This document shows, piece after piece, positions 12,299-24,069 of a stretch of DNA of 64,000 nt. Origin of the DNA: Symsagittifera roscoffensis (Eukaryota; Xenacoelomorpha; Acoela; Convolutidae); NCBI RefSeq assembly GCF_963678635.1, contig NC_087063.1, positions 29,398,599 to 29,462,598 on the forward strand, given 5' to 3'. The translations under genes and the position numbers were made by a program. Below the pieces are notes generated by a model. The model searched no databases, was not told the origin of the DNA, and saw only the letters and a list, made by a program, of their open reading frames with translations. How positions within the stretch are numbered: the first letter of the stretch is position 1; each line of letters starts with the position of its first letter.

Positions 12299-13200
12299 GT
12301 TATAACCAATCACGCTCAATGAAGATCTAGATGATAACCTGCGTATGTAAATGTTTAAATGTTGTCAAATATTTCCGCTAGCAGTGGGATGCTGATGCTG
12401 TTTTTAACGATTTGTACATCATGCTCATACGTAACCGTGTAAAGTTGATTGACTGAAACTTCATCTGAAACTAACATACATTGTGACACTTTAATATAAT
12501 CAGAACAATTTCAAGCTTTGCTTCAACTGTATTTGAAATACCAGTAAATTGGTGTCAGGTGAAGGAGACGACAGGAAGTTAAGACAATACACCAAAAAGA
12601 CAGCACAAATTTACATCCTTCTCCCATACAAGACACGCAAACCTTTGCGGTGAAAACAAATCCCGGTTTTGTTTCAATGTTTTATTTAATTTTCTTAATA
12701 AGTTCTCCATGAAAAAAGTTGCCGTCTTAACAGCGGTCGTCTTGCTGACCAGACACTCAGAACATTTAGTCGGCTGTAATTTGACTAATCAAAAGATCCG
12801 TTAGTACGAAAAATTGCGTTGCGAATATAGCCTCAGTTTTTTTCAAGTAGCATACCAGGCAAATTGCCGTGGATGTAAAATCAATATCTTTTTCAGCAAT
12901 TAACTCAATTTCAAAATTTTTATGGGAATATAATTGGAAACTATTCGAAAAACTAACAAGGATAGCCAGTTACTGCGCAAGTAGCACAGAATGTTCCAAC
13001 CATAATCTTTAAAAAACTAAAAGAAAAAAGTTTTTTTTTCAAATCAGTTTTGTTTGTTCTGCGTGGTGTGATAAATAATGTGAACCGGGAAGTAGAACTT
13101 GGGCACATTCGACATTCCTAGTAAAATAGGCCAATTGGAAAACAGTATTTAAAAAAATGAAAAAAAGACATTTGTACTATTTTGAGATATACATTTTTGG

Positions 13201-13483
13201 CAGATGGAGCCTAAAATTGTTCTTTTGGCGCCAATATTTACTAATTTCTTGGAGTGCGAGCGACCAAAAAACGCAATTTTTTTTTTTCAAATAGTGCCTA
13301 AAAACGCTATTTTTGGCCTATTTGCGCAGAAATTGTGGTCAAAACTGTCTTTTTATTGCTTTAGGAGAGCTCGGGAAATCATTTTGTTCGATCTAAACAA
13401 AGTAGGCAAAATTTTCGACAGTTTTTGCAAATCCGCACACTCCCCACCCCTACCCCCTCGAGAAAACCCTAGATCCGCACCTG
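13201..13483. mobile_element. Older hAT-like MITE remnant, unit 2
   Basis: Counterpart of 9774-10056 at +3,427. Confidence 0.45.
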
Positions 13484-13951
13484 GTTGTGTATAAGGAAAC
13501 TATTGAAATTTTGGACATAAACAAAACGATTACAAAAATATGAACGATCACAAAAGTCGGACTATCACAAAAAATTAAGTATATCCGCCAGCAATCTGTC
13601 CGTCTGTCAATGACTGGCTTGTTGCTGAACACTCATCTGAAGATCCCCCATGTCCTTATCAACCAAGGGAAGGGATTGCCCTCTCAATCGAATTCTTCCC
13701 AAAAAAAAACTTTTTCAGCGGCCAAGACACTAAGTAAGAGACGTGAGAAGTAAATTATTGTTCAAAGGCAAGAAATTCGATGGTGGTAATCAAAAATCAG
13801 GTGAAAGATCAGGAGGAAAGATTAGTTCCGAACTAAACTTTAATATCATCCAAAACACTCAAGTGGGACAGTACTGAAGTGAGATCAGGGCTCTTGTGCT
13901 TTTACTGTTTTTATTTGTAAGTGTGTCATTTCTTTTGTAGATACCAAAGGG

Positions 13952-14400
13952 GGCAACAAGCCGACGGGACTTCAAACCGAAGGGACTTCCAGCCGAAAGT
14001 AAAACTTTACAAGCTCCTCAAAACACTATGTTATCATCTGTAAAACGTTATTTTTCAAAAATTTTGGCAAGTTTAGTCCATAATAAACGTTATTCATGAC
14101 GATGCACCACTTGCGATTGGCATCCGTTATTAACATCAGCCGGTTTTTGAAATGCATAAATTATAAACATGAAAAATGCCTTCAACCATGTTTTACTTTT
14201 CAACATTCCGAAACATCATTTGGAGGCTTAAATTTTTTGAAAACGCCAATAACTTGTGAAGAAAGATCATGAAATTCAGCAATTTTTCGAAAAAGTTTTC
14301 AAATTAATCATGTTTTACGAGTTTATAAAGAACTATTCGACTTGAAGTCCCTAGTTTTAGGTTTCGGCTTGAAATCCCGTCGGCTTGATGTCCGGCACCC
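13952..14400. mobile_element. MITE with AAGCCGACGGGA inverted repeats, unit 2
   Basis: Counterpart of 10525-10973 with the same flanking ACCAAAGGG repeats, carried along by the tandem duplication. Confidence 0.7.
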
Positions 14401-14648
14401 ACCAAAGGGAGAGCAATTGTTTAGTAGATCCCAGATCAGAAATAATTCAGATACTCGATAATTTTTTAGTTTGATTGTTGACGAACCTTGTACTCAGAGA
14501 AATAAAATGCGTACCGGTACAAATCCGGAGTTGAACCCTGCGGGAGCACACAAGTCAACTTACTACAATTTCGAGTTAGCTCAACTTACTGAAGCCCTGG
14601 AGAGGTAAAAGAACAACTGAGGAGCGTAAGAAAGGCAAAGCTGACGAT

Positions 14649-16062
14649 AAAAATAACTTACATATGTAAGTCAGTGTTCTCTCCGTATGCTCGTTTTACA
14701 AAACCATCAGCGCTTTAAATGGTGTCAGTCGTCTCCCAAATACTGGAGTGAATTTGTTTTGTCCCAGTTGGTGGGATAAAAGTTAGACCGTCTAAGAGTG
14801 TGAAAGGTCAAATGTGGCATTGTGTTGAGTGCGAGCGCCCAAAAAACGCAATTTTCTTTTTTTTTCTCAAATAGTGCCTAAAAACGCTACTTTTGGCCTT
14901 TTTTTTTAAATCTGGCCTGCGGCGCAGAAATTGTAGTCAAAACGGTCTTCTTATTGCTTTGGAAGGGCTCGGAAAATCACTTTGTTCAATCTAAAAAAAG
15001 TCTGCAAAAATTTTGACAGTTTTTGCAAATCCGCACACCCCCCACCCCCTCGAGAAAACCCTAGATCCGCACCTGGTTATGTATAAGGAAAATTTTCAAA
15101 TTTTGGACATAAACAAAACGATTACAAAATTATGAACGATCACAAAAATTGGACTATCACAAAAAATTCAGTATATCCGCCAGCAATCTGTCCGTCTGTC
15201 AATGACTGGCTTGTTGCTGAACACTCATTTGAAGATCCCCCATATCCTTATCAACCAAGGGAAGGGATTGCCCTCTCAATCGAATTCTCCCAAAAAAAAA
15301 AATTTTTCCGCGGCCAGGACACTATAAGTAAGAGAGGTGAGAAGTAAATTATTGTTCAAAGGCAAGAAATTCGATGGTGGTAATCAGAAATCAGGTGAAC
15401 GATCAGGAGGAAAGATGACTTCCGAACTAACCTTTAAAATCATCCAAAACACTCAAGTGGGACAGTACTGAAGTGAGATCAGGGATCTACTTAACAAGTG
15501 CCCTCCTTTCAAGAAAGGGGCAATTGTTAATTAGAATAAGTTGCCGATTTTTCGACCACTCAGAATGCAGAAAAAATCGAATTTTAGATACAGCGCTGTT
15601 GTGCTCTTACTGCTTTTATTTATAAGGGTGTCATTTTTTTCGTAGATACCAAATAGAGGGCGATTTTTGAATAGATCCGAGATCAGAAACAGATGCTCGA
15701 TAACTTTTTAGGTTGATTGTTGACGAACCTTGTACTCAGAGAGATAAATTGCGTACCCCTATGAATCGGGAGTTGAGCCCTTTGTGAGCACACAAGTCAG
15801 GTTACTACAATTTTGAGTTAGCTCAGTTTACTGAAGTGCTGGAAAGGTAGAAGAACAACTGATGAGCGGTAGAAAGGCAAAGCTGACGATAAAAACAGAT
15901 AACATATGTAAGTCAGTGTTCTCTCCGTATGCTCGTTTTACAAAACCATCAGCGCTTTAAATTGTGTCAGTCGTCTCCCAAATACTGGAGTGAATTTGTT
16001 GCGTCCCAGTTGGTGGGATAATAGTTAGACCGTCTAAGAGTGAAAGGTCAAATGTGGCATTG
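14649..16062. repeat. Third, shorter and diverged copy of the tandem unit
   Basis: 14825-15897 aligns with about 9826-11216 of unit 1 but lacks the MITE and carries scattered substitutions and small indels. The ~175-bp block at 14641-14824 (CATATGTAAGTCAGTG, TCTCCGTATGCTCG) recurs at 15893-16062, so this unit is itself bounded by direct repeats. It includes a hAT-like right end at 15056-15075. The array therefore grew in at least two steps, an old one and a very recent one. Confidence 0.75.
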
Positions 16063-16925
16063 TGATGACCGTTCTGCCTGGACATGGCGCTGAAAACTAA
16101 ACAACCGGAAACCTCCCTGATGATTTGATGGATCGAAGCTGTAGCCTGTTCATAGGCTGCAATGAAATTGAAAAAAAAACATACAAGCAGCTTGGTTTAA
16201 CCAAAGTGATAAACTGAGGGAAACAGAAGTCTTTTAAGGTAATCACATGGAACTGCGGCTCCCATGCTCCTATACCACGCAGAAGCTCACAAAACAGAAA
16301 AAATAGTTGCATCAATAAGCTAAAATTTAGGCGTGGAAAAAGTTTTGCCCCGTTTTAACCACAGCAGTTTTGATGAAAGATGTTGAAAATCCGGTTCAAT
16401 AAGTGTAAATTTTCAAGTAAAGCATAAGAGTGCGAATTAGAGGTCACACCAAAAATGACAGATGACGCAGTTGCCCGGTACTTGTCAGATTTTAATTAGC
16501 ACCGATAGGTTAACAGATGATTGAGAGTACCGATTGAATATACTTCATTCAATTTCATTTCATCTCTTCTAAAAAAAAATTACATAATCGAATGATTAAA
16601 ATTTAAAGACATGAATATGGACTTCATTCAACGTTGCTTCTCATTTATGATAGTCTTAACGTAACTAAGATTGTCGCCAACTAGCGATACGAAAAGTGAG
16701 TTTTTGGATGGTTAACGATCAGCCCTCTCCGTCGGCTCTAACAGAGTTTTATTCGGTTTTTTTAGTGTTTGTACTCTCCCTTTTTTTATTTCACGCTTGA
16801 TTCATCTTGTTGCAAAAATGGTCAATCATGACCTCGTCCATTATCTGACTGCGGTTTGCTTCCGCCCGTGTTTCCCTACGGTGTTTTGTCTTGACTGCTG
16901 TTTGAGTCCTGGCTGCTATAAAAGA
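16063..16925. other. Spacer, nothing recognised
   Basis: No supported gene or element; short antisense frames near 16.1-16.3 kb have no recognisable content. Confidence 0.35.
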
Positions 16926-17568
16926 CTAATAGCTGCTTTTGTCCGCGTTTTTCGTTACCGCCGGTGGGGCTGCTATATCAGCTTGCATTGTAGCTGCGTC
17001 GGTACTCGCTGTGTTCGTCATTTCCAATTCTCCGCTTTGCTCCGTTTGATTGATTAGTGTTGTCCGTTCCCTCGGCTCATCTCGCTCAGTAAGTTCAGTC
17101 GTTCCTTTTTCGATGGTCGATTTTGCTATAGGGCTGCAGCTGGATTCCGCGCTGGGCATTTTGTTGCCAAAGGAATATTCTTGCTATCGCCTTTGCTCTC
17201 CAATTCGCTATCCTCCTCGAGTTTTTGACCAGTGTGCTCTCTGGTTTTATTTAAGTTCTTTATTCGCGACAACCGATTTCCTAAGCACAACTTAACACAA
17301 CGCCGCTTTTTAATTTTATTGTGTGTGCGCTCTCAATTTTTAGGTACTTTTGTATAGAGATGTACTTTTCTTATACCTGTTTAGGTTCTGGTTTTTAGTA
17401 CTTTTGATAAAGTTGGCTTTAGGCCCCGGTAGCGACTCCACGCTCGATCGCTGCTTCCGAACCGTCGGTTCGTCCTCTTGATTCAGTTGCTGTTCCATAG
17501 TTAGCTTCCGTGGTTGGCGTCGGTTCTTGAAATCGTACACGAGGTCCGAATGAACACCCCAATTTGTT
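16926..17568 (-). pseudogene. Decayed Gypsy element C: leader and gag start
   Basis: Reading the minus strand from 17568, a putative LTR end (CCAACA) is followed by AATTGGGGTGTTCATTCGGA, the layout of a primer-binding site plus leader in many Ty3/Gypsy elements (TGG followed by a tRNA 3'-end complement). Open frames at 17340-17579 (methionine near 17500 followed by EQQLNQEDEPTV) and 16926-17159 are Glu/Lys/Thr-rich, as a gag N-terminus could be, but contain no diagnostic domain, and stops separate them. Protease and pol were not found downstream, so this is a truncated relic if it is an element at all. Confidence 0.35.
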
Positions 17569-18010
17569 GGATGTGGCAATTCCGCAGGGTCGTTCTCATC
17601 TAAACAGGCAGTTTCTTGTTCTAGAACCCATGAGCATCCTGTCCGTGATGCGTTTCAAATGAGAATACTTTTATTTTCGAATTAGTTGAGAACCCTAACG
17701 CTCAAAGGGCCCTTTCGATCATTTTTGCCAAGGGTTCCGGTTTCTTCTCTTTCGCGAGTTTTTTAGACTACCTATGGTCTCCTCGACGCATCATGTTGCA
17801 CGATGATCATTGACCGGCGATTTTACAAGTTCAAATCCTTCACCAGCATAAAACGGTTATACTTCATTTGACATAAAAATTTTTCCCACGGTCGATAAGT
17901 ATCCTTTGGGTTACCTCGTGTGTGAATATATACGTTTAAAAGTACTTACGGGTTTCGTCCTATTGGTTGTTTGCGCTTACCATTGCCGAAGGCCAACGCA
18001 AAAAAAGTCT
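17566..18010 (-). repeat. Candidate LTR of element C
   Basis: Lies immediately upstream (minus sense) of the primer-binding-site-like sequence and includes a TATA-like GTATATATTC on that strand. The outer edge is a guess and no partner LTR was found in the window. Confidence 0.25.
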
Positions 18011-18241
18011 ACCTCGACGAGAACATAATTTTTTTGGCTCGGTTGTTTTTCGAATACTATTTTGTGTGAAGTAAAGATCTAAGATTCTTACCGGAGACTG
18101 TAAACTCCGCTTAGTTCTCTGAGATTGACGCAATGGAACGGTAAATATAAGGGGACTAAATATTTTTGGTGGCTTGAAACTTATTTGATTTTCCGTAAAT
18201 GTAAAAAAAATTGCGATTGTTTATTGTTGATGTTGAAACTA

Positions 18242-18646
18242 TTAGGGATAATTAATTTGTGCTCTATCTTCAGGGCATTTTGCTTCACATAAAATTTGAT
18301 TACGAAATGAGCAAAACAGCGATTTATCGCTTGAACTTTTTGGTGCAGTTTTTGTTCTTCCTCCTTTTCTTATCTCTAATCGTTTTAAGTTGGGGGTCGG
18401 CTTTATAATTAGATTAAGCAAACTGTAAATTGAATAAGTCTGGGAATGAAATGAGTTTACTGACGGTTTAGAACCCTTGGGAAGAATAAACATTCTTAAG
18501 AAATATTGGTCAATCGAAGGAAATGCTTCTCCTGCAAATGCTGAGGGTAACGTCATTACTGTATCAGTTTTGATGTTCTGATTTTTTTTAGTGAACGCTT
18601 CTTGTGTTGATGTTTGTTGCATATACTTCTTCAATTTCATCATCAC
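18242..18646 (-). other. Unrecognised 134-codon open frame
   Basis: An uninterrupted frame of 134 codons starting with three Met and rich in Lys, Ser and Gln, with a C-terminal CEAKCP pair of cysteines. It lies between two retroelement regions and may be a gag or accessory relic of element C or chance in AT-rich DNA. No motif supports a function. Confidence 0.2.
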
Positions 18647-18649
18647 TGA

Positions 18650-19464
18650 TTTTGTTCATTACTTTGAAATCGATATCTTGGTTTCAGGCTGTGATCTTAA
18701 ATTTGCATCTTTTTGCCTGCAATTGTTCTCAGCTTTCACTCACAAATCTTTTAAAACTGGAAGTTTTTCTCGTTCTAGTCCCTAAGAACCAACTTGTTTG
18801 ATTGGTATAGTCTCCTTATAGATTTTAATAAATTATTGGAAGGAAGTACAATCCGATCTCTGGAGGGGGCATCAGTCAAGAGAGCTGTGAATTTGAATCG
18901 AAAAATATAAAATTTCTGATGAAACTTAATCTAGCCCTCTTTTAAATCTTAAAATGTTTTTGGAAGCTAATTTGGTTGAGCTTCAGCTCTAAGAGCTAGT
19001 TTTTGTGCTTAAAAGTTTTAGTTTGACCCGATTCTGGTAGTCATTTGACGAGAATGCTGATAAAGACGAAAGCAAAACTTAGTCGAGAAAAAATGTTTCA
19101 AGATTCAGTCGATTCGCGCATATGGTACCAAAATTTATTTCTAATTTTATTTTCGTGGTAAGAGTGTTTCCTTTATTAATATTCTTTTTTTGTTAATATT
19201 CATTAATTTTTTCTGATTTATGTTCAATTTGAATAGTTTCTAGCTTTTAATTTTTGTGGTAACGAATTTTTTGTTGCCCTAAAAAGATTGCTTATGTTTT
19301 ACATTGGGACCATGTTTAAGCCTTCTCATGGCGGTCCTGTATTGATCAGCAAATATGTTGATCTAGCTAACTTCACCTTAAAAATACATATTTACTGGAT
19401 GATTTTGCAATCTGCATCAGTATAACGCTTATGCAAGCAAAAAAACCGACAACAATTCCATTAG
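18650..19464. other. AT-rich spacer, nothing recognised
   Basis: No supported feature on either strand. Confidence 0.35.
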
Positions 19465-19582
19465 TTAAGCTTTGCGAGACCCATGTTGTGACTTTGCGCG
19501 ACCCATGTTGCGACATTGCGCGACTCATGTTGCAACTTTGAGCGACCCAAATTAGCTATTTTGCGAATCTGAGCGACCCATT
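19465..19582. repeat. ~22-bp satellite, left block
   Basis: Four to five degenerate units of the type GCGACCCATGTTGCGACTTT abut the left LTR of Gypsy-A. The same family (CCCATGTTGTGACTTTG) resumes at 29937 on the other side of the retroelement pair. Confidence 0.7.
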
Positions 19583-20100
19583 GATAAAATGTTTCTTTGT
19601 TACGGATAATTCTACTTAGTTACAAATAAGATATGTTTAAAAAATGAATTAATCTCTAAATTAAAACATTAAAAAGTGAGCGGTCATTCTCTCCGTCGGA
19701 GAGAATGAAGATACCAAGGTCAAATCTAAATTAACCAGTTAAAATACTTTAAGACTAATTAAATGATATAAGACGAATCGTAAGATGCGCAACATTCCCC
19801 TTAGTGGGAAAAAAATTAAAGTACTAAGCGCCATAATGCGTAACATGTTATCTAACCCTTTTTCTCCCTCTCGAGAAGTCCAGCAACGAGGATTGAAAAT
19901 TAAATACTGCACGATATAACAAATGAAATTTTAGTGCTCCGAAGGAATGACTGAATTAGAAAGAATGATATAATTCCTAATTCCGGCGGATTATAATCCA
20001 TAGTTACAAAATAAGTAAACTCTAACTGCGCTGAAACGAAACACTAGTAAGATTATCAATGACTGAATGCAAGTTTTCAAGTTTTTGATTTAGTTTAACT
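19583..20100 (-). repeat. Gypsy-A 3' LTR
   Basis: 518 bp, nearly identical to 25970-26484. On the minus strand it begins AGTTAAACTAAATC directly after the polypurine tract and ends CATTTTATC. It lacks plain TG/CA ends, as do some insect Gypsy-group LTRs. An 11-bp hairpin is conserved at 19685-19707. Confidence 0.85.
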
Positions 20101-20907
20101 GTCCCCTTCCATGAATTTTTCTAGCTCGGCGTTAAAAATTTCACTGTCTAGGTCAATGTAGTTGTCGAAACTATTCACCGCATCTCTCAGGGACTCGTCA
20201 GTAGAGGCGATGGAGATTTGATCAGGAGATGGGGAGTACGCTGGGCCCGGTGCACGGTCCTCCGGTTGAATGTCGCAAATGAGAGCCTGGTTATTCGAGG
20301 GATTCTCTCTGAAGGTTTGTGTGGAGGAGCCCGAACTGTCACCCTCGTCCAGAGATATAGGATTATTTGCGGAGCCTGGTTTGTTTTCGATCTCGTCTAT
20401 AATATCTATGTAAAATCGCTTACCATAGAATTGTGGGGGACTAACACTTCGACTTGAACGTCTTAATTTAAAGTCATTACCGGTGATAGTGATTTCCTTA
20501 GGATGTCTTTCCTCACTAATTGTAATTTCGTCAGAGGAGTCCTCTATCTCAAAGACTGGAAATTCGACCGCATTAAGTCCCTCCAAATCTTTTGTTGAAT
20601 CCAAAGGAGTGTTTGGGCCCTCCGTTGTCGTAGCAGTAGAAGATTCGCCAGGTGGGTGTGAGGTAGTTTGAGGTGCTGGTTTTATACTAATTGGGCATTC
20701 CGCTGTATCTGTAGATTGAAGTTGTTCGTCTAAAATCTCAGACTTTATATTAGTTTGATATATTTGAGGATCTAATGATGGGGTAGGTTCTTCGTTAAAA
20801 ATAAGGTTATCCGAAATGAAGCGTTTTTTTATCATTTCTCTGCATGGAAAACCTCCCGCAATCCATTCCCAATCACTAATGTCCGACGTATTCGACGGAA
20901 TGAACAT
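20095..20907 (-). CDS. Gypsy-A acidic C-terminal ORF after integrase
   Basis: A 270-codon frame, rich in Ser, Asp, Glu, Pro and Thr, with patches such as EIEDSSDEITISEE, ending MEGDS just as the polypurine tract and LTR begin. There is no signal peptide, membrane segment, coiled coil or envelope-like motif, so it is not a recognisable env. It may be a separate third ORF or the end of a long pol polyprotein: between it and the integrase tail lies only a short gap containing stops. A close copy exists in Gypsy-A' (26.5-27.3 kb). Function unknown. Confidence 0.6.
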   Translation of the reverse strand: MFIPSNTSDISDWEWIAGGFPCREMIKKRFISDNLIFNEEPTPSLDPQIYQTNIKSEILDEQLQSTDTAECPISIKPAPQTTSHPPGESSTATTTEGPNTPLDSTKDLEGLNAVEFPVFEIEDSSDEITISEERHPKEITITGNDFKLRRSSRSVSPPQFYGKRFYIDIIDEIENKPGSANNPISLDEGDSSGSSTQTFRENPSNNQALICDIQPEDRAPGPAYSPSPDQISIASTDESLRDAVNSFDNYIDLDSEIFNAELEKFMEGDS

Positions 20908-21069
20908 GGATTCATCACCTGCTAAATATCCTGTGTTCGAAGTCGAGGCTTTATTTCGGTTTCGCTTCGATTTGTTGAGTTTGGTAGGTTGTTTTTTTCC
21001 TCTAGATCTGGTGGTGACCGGGGTGAGAGACTCTGTGTGTCGTCCTGTCTTAGGGCCTGGTTTCCGTGT

Positions 21070-21696
21070 CTATTGTGGCTTCGATTTGTTTGTCTTTCTT
21101 GGACCTACTTGTAAATCAATATTAGAAAAAGAGGGAAAAGAGATATTTCCTTTGAATGAACGGATTGTAGAGGTTTTAGTCTTTGGGATAGCGATGTCCA
21201 ATTTTCTAATGATTTTTCCGTCGGATAGTTCAACCGTGGATTTTGTTGAGTTTATTATTTTCTGACCCAGTTGTTTATAGAAGGGATTTCCGTTTATACT
21301 TCCGTTGGTTTTTTGTAGTAAATTACCTTTAAACGGACTGTTTAAGGACACTCGGGAAGATGAAGGTTTTGGAGTTGTAAGATGGTCTGAATCGTAGCCT
21401 TTCTCCAATGGTGACTGGTTATTTTTCGGTACAAGAGAGTCTTTGTTTCCGTCCTCTATCCAATCATCGGCGTTCCAGTCGAGGGCCCTTTCTCTGCTTA
21501 AGATCGATTTCCTTTTGTGTAAAAATCCACCGGATAATTTACTAGGTGCCAATTGCTTCCAGATCGTGTTCGATTTTCTACTAAAGTGTTTTTCGAACGG
21601 TGAACCATTTATTTTTGATTGAAAGGAAGATCGCAGATTCCAAATGATTTTCGAAATGGCAGTTTGTAATGTAGGTTTTTGTTGTTCTAAAGACAT
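21070..21696 (-). pseudogene. Gypsy-A integrase C-terminal region
   Basis: 208 codons from a Met that lies inside the integrase reading frame of the sister copy (SLEQQK follows). It contains the end of the integrase core (SPFEKHFSRKSNTIWKQL) and then a basic, Ser/Asn-rich tail with repeated FKGN-type segments, ending NKSKPQ. In the sister copy the tail continues further before a stop. DNA strand-transfer function would need the broken upstream half. Confidence 0.7.
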
Positions 21697-22326
21697 TGCT
21701 AATAAATTGATTTTTACAGTATGAACAAGTTTTTCTACAAGACCATTAGAACGATGGTCCCCAACTGTACAAAATTTTAATTTGATATTAAAAGAATTAC
21801 AAAATAATTTAAAATACTGACTAGTAAAACAGGATGCGTGGTCAACACGAATAGAGTTAGGAATCCCATGAAGATAAAAATAATCTTGAATAAATTCGAT
21901 TACCGTGTTTGATGACGTTGAAGATGTAATTTTGGCTGATGGAAATCTTGAAAAACGATCTATACATTATAAGATGTATTTATTGTTTCCCCTGGTTTTA
22001 TCTAATGGGCCGCCAAAATCAAGGTTTAATTCCTCATTAGGTTCAAATAAAGCGGGAAATTCGCTAATTTGTGTGGTTGGTATCATGCTTTTTATGTTCT
22101 TACCATTTTGGGTGCATTGTGTGCAATTAATCCCGTGGAAGTAAATTTGCCGGTTTATATGAGGCCACCAAATGTATTGTGCAGGGTATTTCATACCGAA
22201 TTGGCCAGGGTCAGATTCGTGTAACGTTTTTAAAACGGCGTTTCGAAGTGTAAAAAGAATAACAAATTTTCCATCCATATATAATAGTCCGTCGGATTCA
22301 TGAAGGTCTTTCGAAAATTGGTGCAA
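21697..22326 (-). pseudogene. Gypsy-A integrase, zinc-binding and core domains, interrupted
   Basis: 21967-22326 carries the His2Cys2 zinc domain (HESDPG with NCTQC downstream) and the first catalytic Asp region (LNLDFGGPL). A TAA then interrupts the core where the sister copy reads TTA. Beyond that, the second Asp and the Glu region are still recognisable by comparison with 27916-29560. The preceding RNase H frame ends in a TAG at 22327-22329 where the sister copy has TAC. Confidence 0.75.
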
Positions 22327-23181
22327 CTAACGGGAATTTGCGTTGATGTTTTCTAATTTTTCCTGTAAAGCCTTCACAATTGGGTTTAACATCTCATCAT
22401 CTTCCGTTAGTAAAATAAACAACTTTGCATTGAATAATGTATTTAAATCCAAAGGTCTTTCAGGTAACTTGAGATTTTCTCGAAATTTAGTTACTAACTT
22501 TTTGTGCTCTGGGAAAATTTGGAAATCAATTGAGACCTGTATTCCGGAAGTGGAAGGATTTACTACAATTTGGTTATTTGACGTATTTACACTATTTATA
22601 AGTTTAAGATCCGAAGGATTACTAATTAAGCTACTGTTAAGAATTAAAAAATAAATAAAGGCTGAATTTGATAGAGAGATTTTAGTAGAATCTGTGCTTG
22701 AGAAATCCGAGGGAATACATTTAGAGTTACAAAATTCTGTTCTATAAGGTTTTTGATTGCAGAATGAAATGGAAGAATTGACGAAATTCAATGCTGTAAT
22801 TATTACGTGGTTTCGTAATTTCGTAAACTGGGAATTTTCCGATATTGAATTAATTGAATTACGTAATGAATTTTCATTATCCAAAGGATTGAGTGCGTTA
22901 TATATTTTTTTAGTAGTTGCAACTACGATTTCTTCGTCGTAATGTGATGGGGGACTAGCTTTACCCGAAGGAGTTTTTGAAATTAAGTAGTTAGAACCCA
23001 TATATTTTCCCGCTAAATGCTTGATAGTAAAATTAAATGGTAAAAGGCGATCTACCCATCTTGTCAATCGGCTATGATACGTTTTGTTTCCGTGATTAGG
23101 TGACAAAGCGGAAAGGAGAGCTTTGTGGTCGGTAATAATTTCGAATTGGGAGCCATAGAGATAGTTTTTGTAATGTTCCAC
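22327..23181 (-). pseudogene. Gypsy-A RNase H and connection to integrase
   Basis: 284 codons with the late RNase H region (ITDHKALLSAL, RLTRWVDRLLPFNFTIKHL, GSNYLISK) followed by a long Ser/Asn-rich connection. The Asp of TDHKAL matches the Ty3/Gypsy RNase H pattern. The beginning of RNase H is separated from it by stops around 23220-23244. The part matching Gypsy-A' differs by a few per cent. Confidence 0.75.
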
Positions 23182-23241
23182 CGCCCATACAACACCTAAT
23201 AACTCTATTTCGTTTGTTGATTATTTGGATTCATGAGGATT

Positions 23242-24054
23242 TTAAAATCTTGAAGCGAATGACACTGTTTTCCAAACGTTCTCATGGAGTTGTTCAAGGG
23301 ATGCACCTAACCCGTTATGTGAAGCATCGGTTTTTACTCTCGTGGGCCTTTTGACGTCGAAGTGCGTGTTTTCAGTAAGATTGACTATTTCTGATTTAAT
23401 CTTATCGAATGCTTTTGTGTGATCTTCATTCCAAAGGAAACTCGACTTCTTGTTTAAAAGAGGTCTTAGCGGGCTTCCGAGGGATGCTAATTTTGGTACA
23501 AATTTAATGTACTGATTAGTTGACCCGAAGAATGATCCTAATTCCTTTAGATTTTTTGGAATTGGAATATCTTTAATTGCCTTGGTTTTATCGAATAGTG
23601 GGGCGATTCCGGATTTCGATATTTTAAAGCCGAGCCATTCGATTTCTTTTTGGAAAAATTTGCATTTCGACCATTTAACTGCGAAATTGTAACTATCTAG
23701 CGTTGATAAAATTTTAAAAACAATTTTCTTGTGGTCATTAAAACTTCCTTTGGAAGCGACTAATATGTCGTCAAGGTAACAATTTGTAAAAGGAATATTT
23801 CCCAGAGTTGAGTCCATGACTCTTTGAAACTCGTTTGGCATATCGCCGAGTCCGTAAAAACCGGTTAAAAATTGATAAGTGCCTGTTGTATCTCCTCCAA
23901 CTAGGCTAAAATTGCATTGGCTGCTAGTAAAATTGTCTAGCGAACGTTGACTATATGCATTCTTTAGGTCTAGATTGGTAAACCATACTTCTCCGGCGGA
24001 ATTGTTTGAAATTTGAGCCGCTACATTATCCACTAATTCGTGTATATTGGGCAT
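23242..24054 (-). pseudogene. Gypsy-A reverse transcriptase, catalytic part
   Basis: 270 codons covering RT motifs: WFTNLDLKNAYSQ with the first catalytic Asp, FYGLGDMPNEFQRVMD, and YLDDILVAS with the catalytic Asp pair, then the thumb and the start of RNase H (TRVKTDASHNGLGASLEQL). One in-frame TAA at 24070-24072 separates it from the RT fingers, so translation of a complete enzyme is blocked. Confidence 0.85.
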
Positions 24055-24069
24055 CTGGTACTTGTTCTT

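Larger units (their letters stand above)
11222..14648. repeat. Tandem duplication, unit 2 of 2 (3,427 bp)
   Basis: Near-identical repeat of 7795-11221. The right boundary is placed after CTGACGAT at 14641-14648, where the next unit diverges. All internal elements of unit 1 recur at +3,427. Confidence 0.9.

Noticed and set aside
16797-17295. Plus-strand ORFs rich in Cys, Arg and Ser
   Set aside because: Overlap each other and the candidate gag of element C; no independent support.
20095-20907. Envelope gene
   Set aside because: No signal peptide, cysteine pattern or membrane segment; strongly acidic composition.
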